A DNA stretch of 64,000 nt, from the NCBI RefSeq assembly GCF_001440545.1, contig NZ_LKHP01000006.1:62001-126000 (forward strand). Reading direction: 5' to 3'. Every line of letters starts with the position of its first letter. Positions within the stretch are counted from its first letter, which is position 1. The DNA comes from Caloramator mitchellensis (GTDB lineage Bacteria; Bacillota; Clostridia; Clostridiales; Caloramatoraceae). The notes below the pieces were generated by a model. The model did not search any database and was not told the DNA's origin. It saw only the letters and a list, made by a program, of their open reading frames with translations. Shown piece after piece: positions 54,571 through 62,689 of the stretch. Both the position numbers and the translations under genes were made by a program.

Positions 54571-54775
54571 CCATGATATGATTTTTGAGGCTTCACTCAT
54601 TGCGCCAAGAAACTCTAAGCTTTTCTTTGTTTTCAAAAGACCTACCCTCGCGAGACTTCATCCTTGAAGTCCGCTCGGCTCTGCTCGTCCTGAGCAGAAT
54701 TACGGTCTTTTGAAAAGTCGAAAAGCAAGAGTTACTAAGGCTCATGAGAGGCGCCTCTTTAAAATCATATCATGG
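54571..54775. repeat. 205-bp multi-armed palindrome inside the ornithine operon
   Basis: Outer arms CCATGATATGATTTT / AAAATCATATCATGG are perfect over 15 bp. Nested inside are TTTTCAAAAGACC / GGTCTTTTGAAAA, GCTTTTC / GAAAAGC, AACTC / GAGTT and two small tips (GACTTCA...TGAAGTC and CTGCTC...GAGCAG). It is clearly more GC-rich than the surrounding sequence at its centre. It could be a MITE-like insertion, or a structured RNA/attenuator between ortB and oraS. A related segment occurs at 26866-26890. Confidence 0.85.
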
Positions 54776-54823
54776 AACCGATTAAACTCCTTAAAGCTAC
54801 TTGATTAAATAAAATTTAGTCGG

Positions 54824-56251
54824 TTAATTAATTTTAACCCCAAATTCCTCAAGTGCAGCCTTTACAAAATTTAAATCAGTCTTTGTATCAGCTGCTAAGA
54901 ATTCTGCATCTTCATTAGTAATTACATCAACTTTAGTGTTTTCAATGCAGTTTTTAATGTATGACCTTCTTAGTTTGTTAAGGTCAACTTCCCTTGCCTT
55001 GATTAGTGCTGGATTTTCAGGAAGAATTATGCACTGTCCTGCAACTTCTTCGTCTGGATTTCCAAACTTTATTTCTATTCCGTTGCTTCTTGCAAAGCTC
55101 AATTGTGATAAATGATGCTTACCTACACCTGTATATTCAGTTTCCTGAACTACAATTACCTGGTCTTCATCCATTTCCATCGAGAGGGCAAAAGCTGCTG
55201 TAAGAGAAGTATTTCCTGCAGGTCCTCTTTCCATTCCTTCAAGCTGCGCAAGGGCCTCTGTTATATAGAATACTTCACCCTGCTTTACAAGGAAGTATTT
55301 ATCTAGATACCTTAATGGTCTTGCAGCACTCCTTGGAACATCCGACCTATCAGGCCATGTTGCAAATGGTATACCAAATCCAGTATGGCCGGTTGTAAAG
55401 GATTTTCTGTTAAAGTCCTTATCCGATGCCATATGAAGTCCTGATAAATCTACGCTGGCACCATATATTTTAGTATCAAGTGCTCCCGCCTTTAAAAGCC
55501 CTCTTGCAGTTCCTGTCACATTTCCACCGCCTGCATGAGTTGCTATTACAACATCAGGGTCCCTGCCTATTTTTTCTCTGCACTGCATAGCTATTTCATA
55601 ACCCAGCGTTTCAACTCCAGCAATTCCAAATGGTGAATAAAGCGAAGCATTGAAATAACCAGTTTCCTCAAGAACCCTTAGGAACATGTAGAAAAGTTCT
55701 GGTCCAACAGAAAGCTGAATAACTTCAGAACCTAAACATTCACACTTTCTCTGTTTTTCAAGTATCTCAGGTTGTCCCACTTTTCTTGAGTCGTAGCACT
55801 CCTGAACTATTATTGACTTTAAGTTTCTCATTGCAGCCTGTGATGCTACTGCAGCACCGTAATTTCCACTTGTAGCTGCTACAACGCCCTTATATCCATG
55901 TTTTTCTGCATGGTATACGGATATCGATGCTCTTCTATCCTTAAAACTTCCGGATGGATTACATGATTCATCCTTAACAAATATCCTGGCACCATTTCCC
56001 TTAGGAGCTAGTTTTCGTGCAAGCTTTGTAAGATTTTTTAATTCTATAAGCGGAGTATTCCCAACTCCAACGCTTGTTTGTATGCTTTGTATCTCCTGTA
56101 GGGAATATCCGGTTTCTCTCATCATCCTTTCATAGTCGAAGGATATCCTGCCCTTTTCAAAAACAGAATAATCAAGCCCCACTGCCTTTTTCATTATTTC
56201 ATTTCTTCTTGACATGACAGCCTGATAGCTCATATCCTTACTCACGGCCAT
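54824..56251 (-). CDS. ortB: 2-amino-4-oxopentanoate thiolase, beta subunit
   Basis: PLP-fold subunit that cleaves 2-amino-4-oxopentanoate with CoA to alanine and acetyl-CoA. About 475 residues of the threonine-synthase-like (fold II) family: DESCNPSGSFKDRRASISVYHA with the PLP Lys, ATSGNYGAAVASQAA, and HAGGGNVTGTARGLLKAG. The ATG at 56251 overlaps the ortA stop region; a GTG 6 nt further in is also possible. Next to ortA. Confidence 0.95.
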   Translation of the reverse strand: MAVSKDMSYQAVMSRRNEIMKKAVGLDYSVFEKGRISFDYERMMRETGYSLQEIQSIQTSVGVGNTPLIELKNLTKLARKLAPKGNGARIFVKDESCNPSGSFKDRRASISVYHAEKHGYKGVVAATSGNYGAAVASQAAMRNLKSIIVQECYDSRKVGQPEILEKQRKCECLGSEVIQLSVGPELFYMFLRVLEETGYFNASLYSPFGIAGVETLGYEIAMQCREKIGRDPDVVIATHAGGGNVTGTARGLLKAGALDTKIYGASVDLSGLHMASDKDFNRKSFTTGHTGFGIPFATWPDRSDVPRSAARPLRYLDKYFLVKQGEVFYITEALAQLEGMERGPAGNTSLTAAFALSMEMDEDQVIVVQETEYTGVGKHHLSQLSFARSNGIEIKFGNPDEEVAGQCIILPENPALIKAREVDLNKLRRSYIKNCIENTKVDVITNEDAEFLAADTKTDLNFVKAALEEFGVKIN

Positions 56252-56549
56252 CACCTTCCTTCAATATGTTCCTTAGCTTAATACCAATTTGTAATACTTC
56301 AGGAACAAACTCTCCAAATCCATAGGTATATGTTGGGTTAACTTCAACCAGCTCACCCTTAACCACCCTACCTGTTAGGGTAGTAATTTCAACAATATCA
56401 CCAATTTCAGCATCATGGTTTAAAAATCCCTTAACCCACATTTCAACCGGAACTTTTTTTGTATCTTCAGGAATATTTGCAGTTCTTTCATGAGGCTTTA
56501 AAACTTCCTCATGAATTTGAACCCAATCACCCTTTTTTGCCTTCATCAT
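56238..56549 (-). CDS. ortA: 2-amino-4-oxopentanoate thiolase, alpha subunit
   Basis: 103-residue partner subunit. MKAKKGDWVQIHEEVLKPHERTANIPEDT and VEITTLTGRVVKGELVEVNPTYTYGFGEF match OrtA; the beta-rich fold has no catalytic motif by itself. The ATG follows AAGGTGATA. Coupled to ortB by overlap and placed after ord. Confidence 0.95.
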   Translation of the reverse strand: MMKAKKGDWVQIHEEVLKPHERTANIPEDTKKVPVEMWVKGFLNHDAEIGDIVEITTLTGRVVKGELVEVNPTYTYGFGEFVPEVLQIGIKLRNILKEGDGRE

Positions 56550-56553
56550 ATTA

Positions 56554-57594
56554 TCACCTTTTTATATATTTTCTTATATCAGCCATTAATGCATGTGGAA
56601 GTGGCATATCAATCATTGATTTTAATCCTGGTTCTGAATTTATTACATGAGGAATCATGTTAACAGCAACTGCCATTGTTCCAATTCCACCAGGAGTTTC
56701 TGGCTTAATTGAAAGATTTAGATTTGGGTCTCCTTCTATCCATATATAGTCTCCAGTATCAACGCCTTCAAGGTGTGGATGAATTTGTTGCGGATGTTCC
56801 AAAGTAATAACAACTTCCCCATTCTTCTTTCCGTATGCAATATGTTTGCATCCTGCAACCATTCCTGGTTCAACCTTTACATGAGGTGTTTCTCTGTATA
56901 CACTTGAAATGATTGGTTCTCTTGTTTCAACAACTTCATCTATTTCAAGTCCAAGTGCATCTGCAATCATTGGGAGTGATTGCTGGAATCCAATGTGTCC
57001 AACAATTGTTCCTTCCTTAATTCCCTTTTCGAATTCCTCTGGTGTTGTTCCAACGCCTTGAGTTCTCATAACTGTTGGTCCAAATGGTGAAAGGTCATTA
57101 ATTCTTGCTGCCTTTACCTTCTTTACACTTCTGCATGCTGCTGATAGAACTATTATCAATGTATCTAGAACAAATCCTGGATTTACACCAGTTCCTAAAA
57201 TAGTAACACCATTTTCCTTTGCAATCTTGTCCATTTCCTTTGCAAGTTCTGGTTCAACAGTATGTGGATATGACATTTCTTCTGCTATTGTTATCACGTT
57301 CATTTTATGCTCTGCAGCCATCTTTATTTGTGGGAATACATTCTTTACAAATGAATCAGTTGCAATTATGCAAACATCCGCCTTAACTGAATCTAATACT
57401 GCCTTTGCATCAGTTGAAGTTAAAACTCCTAACTTTTTGTTGATTCCTAAGTAATCTCCTAAATCCATATTTGCCTTTTCTGGCATTCCAATTATTGCAC
57501 CTACAATTTCAATTCCTTCCTTTTCGAGAATCATCTTTGCCATTCCGCTTCCCATGGCACCGATTCCCCACATAACAACTTTTACTTTTTCCAT
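56554..57594 (-). CDS. ord: 2,4-diaminopentanoate dehydrogenase
   Basis: NAD(P)-dependent oxidative deamination of (2R,4S)-2,4-diaminopentanoate to 2-amino-4-oxopentanoate. 346 residues. Rossmann GIGAMGSGMAKMI at 11-23, ADVCIIATDSFVKNV, NVITIAEEMSYP, GVNPGFVLDTL. First gene of the operon, downstream of the -24/-12 promoter. Confidence 0.95.
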   Translation of the reverse strand: MEKVKVVMWGIGAMGSGMAKMILEKEGIEIVGAIIGMPEKANMDLGDYLGINKKLGVLTSTDAKAVLDSVKADVCIIATDSFVKNVFPQIKMAAEHKMNVITIAEEMSYPHTVEPELAKEMDKIAKENGVTILGTGVNPGFVLDTLIIVLSAACRSVKKVKAARINDLSPFGPTVMRTQGVGTTPEEFEKGIKEGTIVGHIGFQQSLPMIADALGLEIDEVVETREPIISSVYRETPHVKVEPGMVAGCKHIAYGKKNGEVVITLEHPQQIHPHLEGVDTGDYIWIEGDPNLNLSIKPETPGGIGTMAVAVNMIPHVINSEPGLKSMIDMPLPHALMADIRKYIKR

Positions 57595-57633
57595 AGTGAA
57601 TACCCCCTTAAAAAATTTCTATTTAATCTAATT

Positions 57634-57650
57634 AGCAAAATTCATGCCAA
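57634..57650 (-). promoter_or_regulatory. -24/-12 (sigma-54) promoter of the ornithine operon
   Basis: On the minus strand TTGGCATGAATTTTGCT has GG and GC separated by exactly 10 nt and matches the TTGGCAC-N5-TTGCT consensus at all but one fixed base. It lies about 40 nt before the ord start. Confidence 0.9.
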
Positions 57651-57756
57651 CTTTTATTAGCAGAAAACAAAAAAATTATTAATAATTTGCTAAAAAACTC
57701 GAAATTTACTGAATATTTATTCAACATCAAATAAATATTTAAATTATAAAATTTAG

Positions 57757-57773
57757 TGCAAAAAATTTTGCTA
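57757..57773. promoter_or_regulatory. Candidate enhancer (UAS) for the sigma-54 activator
   Basis: TGCAAAAAATTTTGCTA is a near-palindrome about 107 nt upstream of the -24 element, at a usual enhancer distance. A second palindrome, AAATTATTAATAATTT, lies at 57673-57688. Which of these binds the activator is not known. Confidence 0.45.
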
Positions 57774-57824
57774 TTGTCAAAAAATATACAATTCAACAAC
57801 TTCACGCCTTACAAAATTTAAAAT

Positions 57825-57852
57825 GCCAGGTGAAAATATTTTTGCACCTGGC
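57825..57852 (-). terminator. Terminator after the sigma-54 activator gene
   Basis: Stem GCCAGGTG / CACCTGGC with a 12-nt loop, followed on the minus strand by ATTTTAAATTTTG. It separates the activator transcript from the ornithine operon. Confidence 0.8.
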
Positions 57853-57868
57853 TGCCAATTTTTCAGCA

Positions 57869-59251
57869 TTATATATTTATGTTATATTTTTTCATTTTAT
57901 GTTGAAGAGTCTGCCTTTTTATTTTTAGAATTTCTGCTGCCTTAGTTATATTGTAATCTGAATTTTCAAGAGCATTAATTATCATCTTCTTTTCTATTCC
58001 CTCTAGATATTCATCAAGCCCTATATTAGGCAAAGCAACATTTCCAGCAAACCGTCTTTTAAACAGATTTTCCTGAACCTGTGAAGCAAAATGCTCTGCT
58101 TTGATTATATTTTCATTAACTATGTTCATAGCCCCTTCTATATAATTCTTAAGCTCCCTCACATTACCCGGCCAATCATAGGACATAAATGCATCATATA
58201 CTTCCTTTGAAACATCAATTACATTTTTATTAAGACTTAAATTATATTTATTTATAAAATGGTTTACAAAAAGTGGTATATCCTCTTTTCTTTCTCTTAA
58301 TGGCGGAATTGTAAGGTTTATTACGCTTAACCTGTAGTATAAGTCCTTTCTGAAATTTCCATTAACTATTGCTGTGTAGGGGTCTTCATTTGTTGTCGCT
58401 ATTATTCGAACATCTATATGAATATCCTTAACTCCGCCGATTCTTCTAACATAGCTTTCCTGAAGAACCCTTAATAGTTTTGCCTGAAGGCTTGTAGGCA
58501 TAGAGTTTATTTCGTCTAAAAGAAGAGTTCCTCCATTTGCCTGTTCAAATAACCCTGGTCTATCTACAGCACCAGTAAAACCACCCTTAACAGTTCCAAA
58601 TAATATACCCTCAAGAAGAGATTCCGGCAGAGCTGCGCAGTTTACTGCTATAAAGGGCTTATTCTTCCTTTGACTTTCATTGTGAATGCTCCTTGCAAAC
58701 ACTTCCTTACCAGTTCCAGTTTCTCCATAAATCAAAACCGTTGATGAGGAATTTGATGCTTTTTTTGCATATTCTATAGCTTTAATAAACTTAGGGCTAT
58801 ATCCAATTATATTTCTAAAATTCAATCCATCATCATTCTTTTCAATCTTTTCCTCATTCTTAGAAAGTTTAATTATCTTATCATATAGCTCCTTAACCTT
58901 TGTAAAATCCTTTGAAATCTCAACAGCACCAACTATTTCATCGTTTATTATAATAGGAAGAGTAGTATTAACAGAAGTTATATGATACCCCTTTTTATTT
59001 AGATAGGTCTGGTATCTGTCTTCTATTGCCTCACCTGTTTTCAGTGCATGAATAAGAGTGCTCGAAGTTTCATTTAAGCTTGGAAATATCTCAAGCAGGT
59101 TTTTACCTATAACTTCATTTTCATTCATACCCTCAAGATTTGCCATTGCCTTGTTATAAATTACTGTGTTTCCGCTTTTGTCTATAACGTGAATTCCTTC
59201 TTCTGAATATTTTAGAATGATTTCTAATAGTTCCTTGTAAAAGTTCATCAT
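57869..59251 (-). CDS. Sigma-54-dependent transcriptional activator with PAS domain
   Basis: 460 residues. PAS sensor at about 5-120 (SEEGIHVIDKSGNTVIYNKAMANLEGM), AAA+ domain at about 148-380 with Walker A GETGTGKE (176-183), Walker B GGTLLLDEI (240-248) and the sigma-contact loop GGFTGA (223-228), a variant of the usual GAFTGA. A Fis-type helix-turn-helix (NITKAAEILKIKRQTLQHKMKKY) ends the protein. It resembles RocR-type activators. Adjacent to the sigma-54 promoter of the ornithine operon, it is almost certainly its activator; the PAS domain may sense ornithine. Confidence 0.93.
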   Translation of the reverse strand: MMNFYKELLEIILKYSEEGIHVIDKSGNTVIYNKAMANLEGMNENEVIGKNLLEIFPSLNETSSTLIHALKTGEAIEDRYQTYLNKKGYHITSVNTTLPIIINDEIVGAVEISKDFTKVKELYDKIIKLSKNEEKIEKNDDGLNFRNIIGYSPKFIKAIEYAKKASNSSSTVLIYGETGTGKEVFARSIHNESQRKNKPFIAVNCAALPESLLEGILFGTVKGGFTGAVDRPGLFEQANGGTLLLDEINSMPTSLQAKLLRVLQESYVRRIGGVKDIHIDVRIIATTNEDPYTAIVNGNFRKDLYYRLSVINLTIPPLRERKEDIPLFVNHFINKYNLSLNKNVIDVSKEVYDAFMSYDWPGNVRELKNYIEGAMNIVNENIIKAEHFASQVQENLFKRRFAGNVALPNIGLDEYLEGIEKKMIINALENSDYNITKAAEILKIKRQTLQHKMKKYNINI

Positions 59252-60495
59252 TCCCTCTCCAATCCCTTTAGTTCATTTATAAGCCAATGAAGCGCATTCA
59301 CAGTTGATAGCGTTCTAATCCTATGTCTATCTCCCGAGAGTCTTAATTCCTTCCACTTAGTTATTCCGTTGTAATATAAACCTAAATACACAAGCCCAAC
59401 AGGTTTTTCTGCTGTTCCACCTGCAGGGCCTGCAATCCCTGTAGTTGAAATTCCTATATCAGCACCTGAAGATAAAGCAACACCCTTTGCCATCTCCATA
59501 GCACATTCTTTACTAACGGCTCCATAATTTTTTAAAGTTTCTTCACTTACATTTAGCCTATTTACCTTTGATTCATTGCTATAGGTTACAACTCCTTCTA
59601 CCAAAGAAGCTGAAATTCCAGGAAAGTTAACTAACCTTGATGTTATCATCCCTCCTGTGCAAGATTCCGCTATAGAAAGTTTTAATCCCTTTTCAATTAA
59701 AAGTTTACCCACAACGTCTTCAAGGCTTGTATTCCCTTCCCCATATACAAAACCTTTAAGCCTGTTTTTTATTTCATTCTTTACAGGTGACAATAATTTT
59801 TCTGCTTCTTTTTCATCCTTTGCCCTTGCCGTAATTCTTAATGTAACTTCTCCTTCTTTTACATAAGGAGCAATTGTAGGATTTGTTTGATTTTCTATTA
59901 GATCAATTATCCTATCTTCAACAAAGCTCTCTCCAATTCCACAGATTCTTATTACACTTGAAAAAAGTTTATCCTCACAAAGAGGCTCCAATAGAGGAAC
60001 TACTTGATTTTCAAACATTGGAACCATTTCCCTCGGAGGTCCCGGCATCATAATCAATATTTTACCACTGTTATCTTCATAGAACATCCCTGGTGCTGTT
60101 CCAAAGTCATTTACAAGTGCTAATCCACCTTCAATAATAAATGCCTGTTTTTTATTAGATTCTGTTAACTTCAGATTCCTTTTGGCAAAATAAGCTTCTA
60201 TTTTATTAAGAGAATTTTGGTCTAAAACTAATCTTTTATCAAAAAATTTGGCAGCAACTTCCTTTGATAAGTCATCTTTAGTAGGGCCAAGTCCTCCAGT
60301 TGTTATAACCATATCGCTTCTTGAATAAGCAATTTCAAACGCCTTTTTAAGCCTTTCTTCATTATCGCCTACTACAGTCTGATAATATACAAATATTCCA
60401 AGCTCCTTTAACCTATTAGCTATATATTGGGCATTAGTATTTATAATATCCCCCATCAAAAGCTCTGTTCCAATTGAAATAATCTCGCAAATCAT
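59248..60495 (-). CDS. cinA: CinA-like protein (nicotinamide-nucleotide amidase fusion)
   Basis: 415 residues from the ATG at 60495. The N-terminal MoaB/MogA-like domain (about 1-165) shows ISIGTELLMGDIINTNAQYIA and TTGGLGPTKDDLSKEV (COG1058, ADP-ribose pyrophosphatase-type). The C-terminal PncC domain (about 255-415) has SIAESCTGGMITSRLVNFPG and GIAGPAGGTAEKPVGLVYLG. Likely role: recycling of pyridine nucleotides (NMN deamidation). Starts at the end of the small BFD-like gene. Confidence 0.95.
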   Translation of the reverse strand: MICEIISIGTELLMGDIINTNAQYIANRLKELGIFVYYQTVVGDNEERLKKAFEIAYSRSDMVITTGGLGPTKDDLSKEVAAKFFDKRLVLDQNSLNKIEAYFAKRNLKLTESNKKQAFIIEGGLALVNDFGTAPGMFYEDNSGKILIMMPGPPREMVPMFENQVVPLLEPLCEDKLFSSVIRICGIGESFVEDRIIDLIENQTNPTIAPYVKEGEVTLRITARAKDEKEAEKLLSPVKNEIKNRLKGFVYGEGNTSLEDVVGKLLIEKGLKLSIAESCTGGMITSRLVNFPGISASLVEGVVTYSNESKVNRLNVSEETLKNYGAVSKECAMEMAKGVALSSGADIGISTTGIAGPAGGTAEKPVGLVYLGLYYNGITKWKELRLSGDRHRIRTLSTVNALHWLINELKGLERE

Positions 60496-60496
60496 A

Positions 60497-60718
60497 TTAC
60501 CACTCCCCATTGTTATGCTGCTCTAACAATTCGAGTATCTTGGGAGTGCACCTTTTTCCACCGCATCCTCCTGAACCTGCTCCTGTTTTTCTTTGAACCT
60601 TTTCAAGAGTATCAGCACCTTCTAAAATCGCCTTCTTTATACTAGACCTTGGAATTCCTTTGCATAGGCATACCTTGGTTAATTTATCCATAATATCAGC
60701 ATTAAGCTTTTCGTCCAT
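60497..60718 (-). CDS. Small BFD-like [2Fe-2S]-binding protein
   Basis: 73 residues from the ATG at 60718 (GAGGTGATACTT upstream). Residues about 10-60 show the BFD-like cluster pattern: CLCKGIPRSSIKKAILEGADTLEKV, then GAGSGGCGGKRCTPKI (two CxC/CxxxxC pairs). Such domains are usually fused to larger oxidoreductases or act as bacterioferritin-associated ferredoxins; here it stands alone upstream of cinA, whose start it abuts. Confidence 0.9.
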   Translation of the reverse strand: MDEKLNADIMDKLTKVCLCKGIPRSSIKKAILEGADTLEKVQRKTGAGSGGCGGKRCTPKILELLEQHNNGEW

Positions 60719-60800
60719 AAGTATCACCTCTCGAGTTATTTTGATATTATTATACCACAAATAAAACGAACAACGTATTATATAACTTGATCCAGACAAC

Positions 60801-60834
60801 ATTAAAAATCCCCAGAATTCTGGGGATTTTTAAT
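60801..60834 (-). terminator. Perfect palindromic terminator after 60830 gene
   Basis: A 34-bp perfect palindrome (core ATCCCCAGAATTCTGGGGAT with A- and T-rich ends) overlaps the stop codon. On the minus strand it ends in TTTTTAAT and should terminate this transcript. Confidence 0.88.
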
Positions 60835-61333
60835 TTCTTATAGAGTCTGCCATTATAAAATTTGCCTTATCAACAAGAGTAATAATCTGTTTTTGCATAC
60901 TTAAAGTTTTTAATATTCCTTTTGTTTTAACATCTGATGATAGATTAATAATTTGTTCATTAATACTATAAATTTCATTTAATGTATTATTATTTTTAGG
61001 AGATACATAAAGTTGCCTAGAATAATTCAGCAAATTTCTAATGTAATCAATATATTTTTTATTTTGCTTTCTAAATAAAAGATTAGTTAATGAAAGATTA
61101 ATTAATATTTCTTGATTTGAAATCTCAAACTGTTCTGCTATCCTTATCGAAGAGAGAATATCATCTTCATCGTTGCTTTTTAAAAAATCGTAAAGTCCTT
61201 TATTATATTCCGTTAAAATTGCATTTAGATTATTGTTAATGTAATATGAAATTTGAAATGTAATTCTTAAATCAAACATAACAATGATAATTAGAATAAT
61301 AAAAAATATTATTAATCTACTTCTTTTTAGCAT
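60830..61333 (-). CDS. Hypothetical protein with N-terminal membrane anchor
   Basis: 167 residues. One hydrophobic helix near the N-terminus (LIIFFIILIIIVMFDL), then a mainly helical, Asn/Leu-rich domain of about 130 residues (EISNQEILINLSLTNLL, KYIDYIRNLLNYSRQ). No family recognised. It would face outwards or the periplasm-like wall space. Single gene with its own terminator; not linked to neighbours by overlap. Confidence 0.78.
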   Translation of the reverse strand: MLKRSRLIIFFIILIIIVMFDLRITFQISYYINNNLNAILTEYNKGLYDFLKSNDEDDILSSIRIAEQFEISNQEILINLSLTNLLFRKQNKKYIDYIRNLLNYSRQLYVSPKNNNTLNEIYSINEQIINLSSDVKTKGILKTLSMQKQIITLVDKANFIMADSIRN

Positions 61334-61415
61334 TATTACTCCTCCAAGTACATGCTTTTATGCAAATAAAACTTTAACATTATTTCATTAATCATAAAAT
61401 CAGCTCCATTTTTAT

Positions 61416-62678
61416 TCATATATTCAAGGAGCTATCCTCAGTTCTATTTACAGGAACCTTTACAAGCATAAATCCTCCAATTATAAATAGAACTATTATG
61501 CTAAAAACTCCATTGTTTGTCTTCCCTGTTAACTGGGCTACAATTCCTACTAAGAAAGGCCCCATAATAGCCGCAAACTTTCCGAAAATATTATAAAAAC
61601 CAAAGAATTCGTTAGAGTTTTCCTTTGGAACTAACTTACCAAAATATGAGCGGCTAAGGGCTTGTATTCCGCCCTGTGAAGTTCCAACAAGCATTGCAAG
61701 TATCCAAAAATCTAAAGCAGTTTTTATAAAATATGCATAAATGCAAATTATAACATAAACTCCAATTGCAACAAACAACATAAATTTACCAGTATATTTT
61801 TCTGCAAGCTTACCATAAAGTATTGCAAAGGGGAAAGCAACAAACTGAGTTGCAAGCAGTATTATAAGAAGGCTTGTTGAGCTTATGCCAAGATCCGAAC
61901 CATAGGCTGTAGCCATTTTAATTATTGTATCTACTCCATCGATATAGAAAAAGTAGGCAATAAGAAAAACAAATATTGTTTTATGCTTTTTAATCTCTTT
62001 AAATGTCTTATAAATCCTTCTAAAGCTTGAAACAACAGGATTTTTTTCTATCTCAACAAAATGAATTTGTTTAACATTTTTAAGCATTGGAATTGTAAAA
62101 ACTCCCCACCAAACAGCTGTTATAATAAATGAAATTCTTGATGCTGTCTCAACATTCAAAGGTATTTTATTAAATTGTGCAAGTATTATTATTGCAATGC
62201 AGATTATAAATGGTATTGTGCTTCCTATATATCCAAGTGCATATCCCATAGTCGATACCCTGTCCATTCTGTCCTCGTCAGTTACATCAACTAAAAAGGC
62301 ATCGTAAAATATGTTTGCTCCTGAAAATCCTATTAAAGTTATAAAATATATGACAAGAAGAGCCAGCCAAGCATCCTTTGGAACTGCCAATAGGGCAGTT
62401 GACAAAACTCCCATCATAAAAAAGAATCTGAAAAATCTTTTCTTATATCCCCTATAATCTGCAATAGTTCCTAATATAGGTGCTAAAATTGCAAGAAGCA
62501 ATGTTCCAAGTGAATTTGCATAGCCCCAGTAGGCAGTTGATATGTTCTTCTCTATACCAGCATTATCGGTAATCATCTTAAAATATAAAGGTAAAATAGT
62601 AGATGTTACAGTCATAGAATAAGCAGAATTCGCCCAGTCGTAAAGCACCCAACTCTTTTCAGTCTTATTAAGCTTCAT
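61416..62678 (-). CDS. MFS transporter, Atg22/UMF1-like
   Basis: 420 residues with about 12 hydrophobic segments. The N-terminus KSWVLYDWANSAYSMTVTSTILPLYFK and the DWANSAY motif are hallmarks of the UMF1 (Atg22-like) MFS family; GTIADYRGYKKRF and FGKLVPKENSNEFFGFYNIFGKFAAIMGP follow. Related proteins export amino acids from yeast vacuoles; the bacterial substrate is unknown. It is 11 nt downstream of the phosphodiesterase-like gene and probably cotranscribed. Confidence 0.92.
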   Translation of the reverse strand: MKLNKTEKSWVLYDWANSAYSMTVTSTILPLYFKMITDNAGIEKNISTAYWGYANSLGTLLLAILAPILGTIADYRGYKKRFFRFFFMMGVLSTALLAVPKDAWLALLVIYFITLIGFSGANIFYDAFLVDVTDEDRMDRVSTMGYALGYIGSTIPFIICIAIIILAQFNKIPLNVETASRISFIITAVWWGVFTIPMLKNVKQIHFVEIEKNPVVSSFRRIYKTFKEIKKHKTIFVFLIAYFFYIDGVDTIIKMATAYGSDLGISSTSLLIILLATQFVAFPFAILYGKLAEKYTGKFMLFVAIGVYVIICIYAYFIKTALDFWILAMLVGTSQGGIQALSRSYFGKLVPKENSNEFFGFYNIFGKFAAIMGPFLVGIVAQLTGKTNNGVFSIIVLFIIGGFMLVKVPVNRTEDSSLNI

Positions 62679-62689
62679 ATTAAATCCCC

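Noticed and set aside
54571-54775. Cobalamin riboswitch upstream of the B12-dependent aminomutase genes
   Set aside because: The region is highly structured, but no B12-box consensus is visible and the symmetry is that of a simple nested palindrome.
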